In this document: positions 63,686-64,000 of the stretch, one piece after another
Numbering within the stretch: position 1 is the first letter of the stretch
How the letters are laid out: each line of letters opens with the position of its first letter
Assembly (NCBI GenBank): GCA_963920635.1
Contig: OY987301.1
Location: forward strand, 54,876,560-54,940,559
Source: Pseudeuparius sepicola
Lineage: Eukaryota > Arthropoda > Insecta > Coleoptera > Anthribidae
Direction: 5' to 3'
Length of the DNA: 64,000 nt
The notes under the pieces: generated by a model
The model's database searches: none
Told to the model about the DNA's origin: nothing
Seen by the model: the letters and a program-made list of their open reading frames with translations, nothing else
Made by a program: the position numbers and the translations under genes

Positions 63686-64000
63686 ATTTGCATTATATAC
63701 GTATTTGACCAGTCATAATTAATTTAATAGTGAACTAGTGATTAGTCGACCACCACGCCAATAATGTTACGTAGATGGAAATAACTCTGGTGCAATGGTG
63801 TTATATTTTGCTAGACATCGGCCTCCCGAGCAACTTTTTCTAATAACTTTTAGGTCAGTCGAAGTTTTTTTTGGAAATGCTGTCTCTTTTTCATCTGCAT
63901 CAAATGAATATTTTTCTAAGTCATGTCTTGGAATTTTTTTTTGTCGAATTCTGTTCGAACGAAAGGCATTTCCTAGGTTACCTCGACCTCCCGAGCCACT

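Larger units (their letters stand above)
62208..64000. repeat. Giant palindrome, arms of about 0.88 kb
   Basis: 62208-63089 and 63132-64000 are reverse complements at very high identity, with only scattered differences and one small indel region (near 62466 and 63737). The loop is 42 bp. From the centre outward each arm contains a unique-looking 180 bp, a GTTAAC-rich minisatellite, about 100 bp more, and then satellite units. The right arm is cut by the window edge, so the palindrome is longer. Confidence 0.95.

Noticed and set aside
1..64000. tRNA, rRNA and snRNA genes
   Set aside because: I looked for box A/B-like and cloverleaf patterns and rRNA core strings by eye and found none I could support; a covariance-model scan would be needed to exclude short ones.

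Overview
This 64 kb window is a transposon graveyard from an animal nuclear genome, almost certainly an arthropod and probably an insect. The evidence is the element mix: DIRS, Penelope, a CsRn1-type Gypsy, an errantivirus with env, R4/Dong, jockey-like non-LTR elements, a Polinton-type DNA polymerase, mariner, hAT and Harbinger remnants. GT-AG introns are visible, as are short TTAGG runs (the arthropod telomere unit). No bacterial operons, rRNA, tRNA or CRISPR arrays were seen. No intact single-copy host gene was found. The only recognisable host-type coding sequence is one ZIP zinc-transporter exon trapped inside a retrotransposon; a broken THAP exon may be host or transposon.

Layout. 0-9 kb: Copia and endonuclease scraps, a decayed mariner-type element (660-2245), a jockey-like RT relic split by a 309 bp hairpin that looks like inverted Penelope ends, several foldback hairpins and a Penelope fragment. 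11-14.2 kb: a Penelope element on the minus strand (RT plus GIY-YIG) with a 540 bp tandem duplication at its 3' end. 14.3-19.05 kb: a nearly complete but mutated DIRS element with inverted repeats and an internal complementary region. 19-21 kb: an env fragment split by an LTR-type insertion. 22.4-27.5 kb: a TA-flanked mariner-type MITE holding a Gypsy element with both LTRs; 691 bp of that Gypsy is antisense ZIP transporter sequence. 27.7-32.3 kb: a THAP exon and a P-transposase-like tail separated by a palindromic mariner composite, itself carrying a Harbinger MITE and a solo LTR. 34.3-38.9 kb: a second env copy holding a second Gypsy copy without its 5' LTR. 39.5-45.9 kb: a minus-strand errantivirus (RNase H, integrase, env, LTR) split by a jockey-like insertion. 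45.9-48.8 kb: a Polinton-type DNA polymerase B pseudogene and a small Cys-rich gene. 49-53.4 kb: a TTAA-flanked foldback and a non-LTR element interrupted by a hAT with a perfect 8 bp target duplication. 53.4-56.6 kb: two R4/Dong copies sharing one ATT microsatellite. 56.6-57.2 kb: a promoter-like, CpG-rich island with a 100-codon ORF. 57.2-64 kb: satellite and minisatellite DNA ending in a palindrome with arms of about 0.9 kb that runs off the window.

The genes do not form a pathway. The window records successive nested insertions. Nearly every coding region carries stops or frameshifts; the exceptions are the 769-codon Dong frame, the ZIP exon and the 419-codon jockey-like RT frame, which are open but truncated or displaced.
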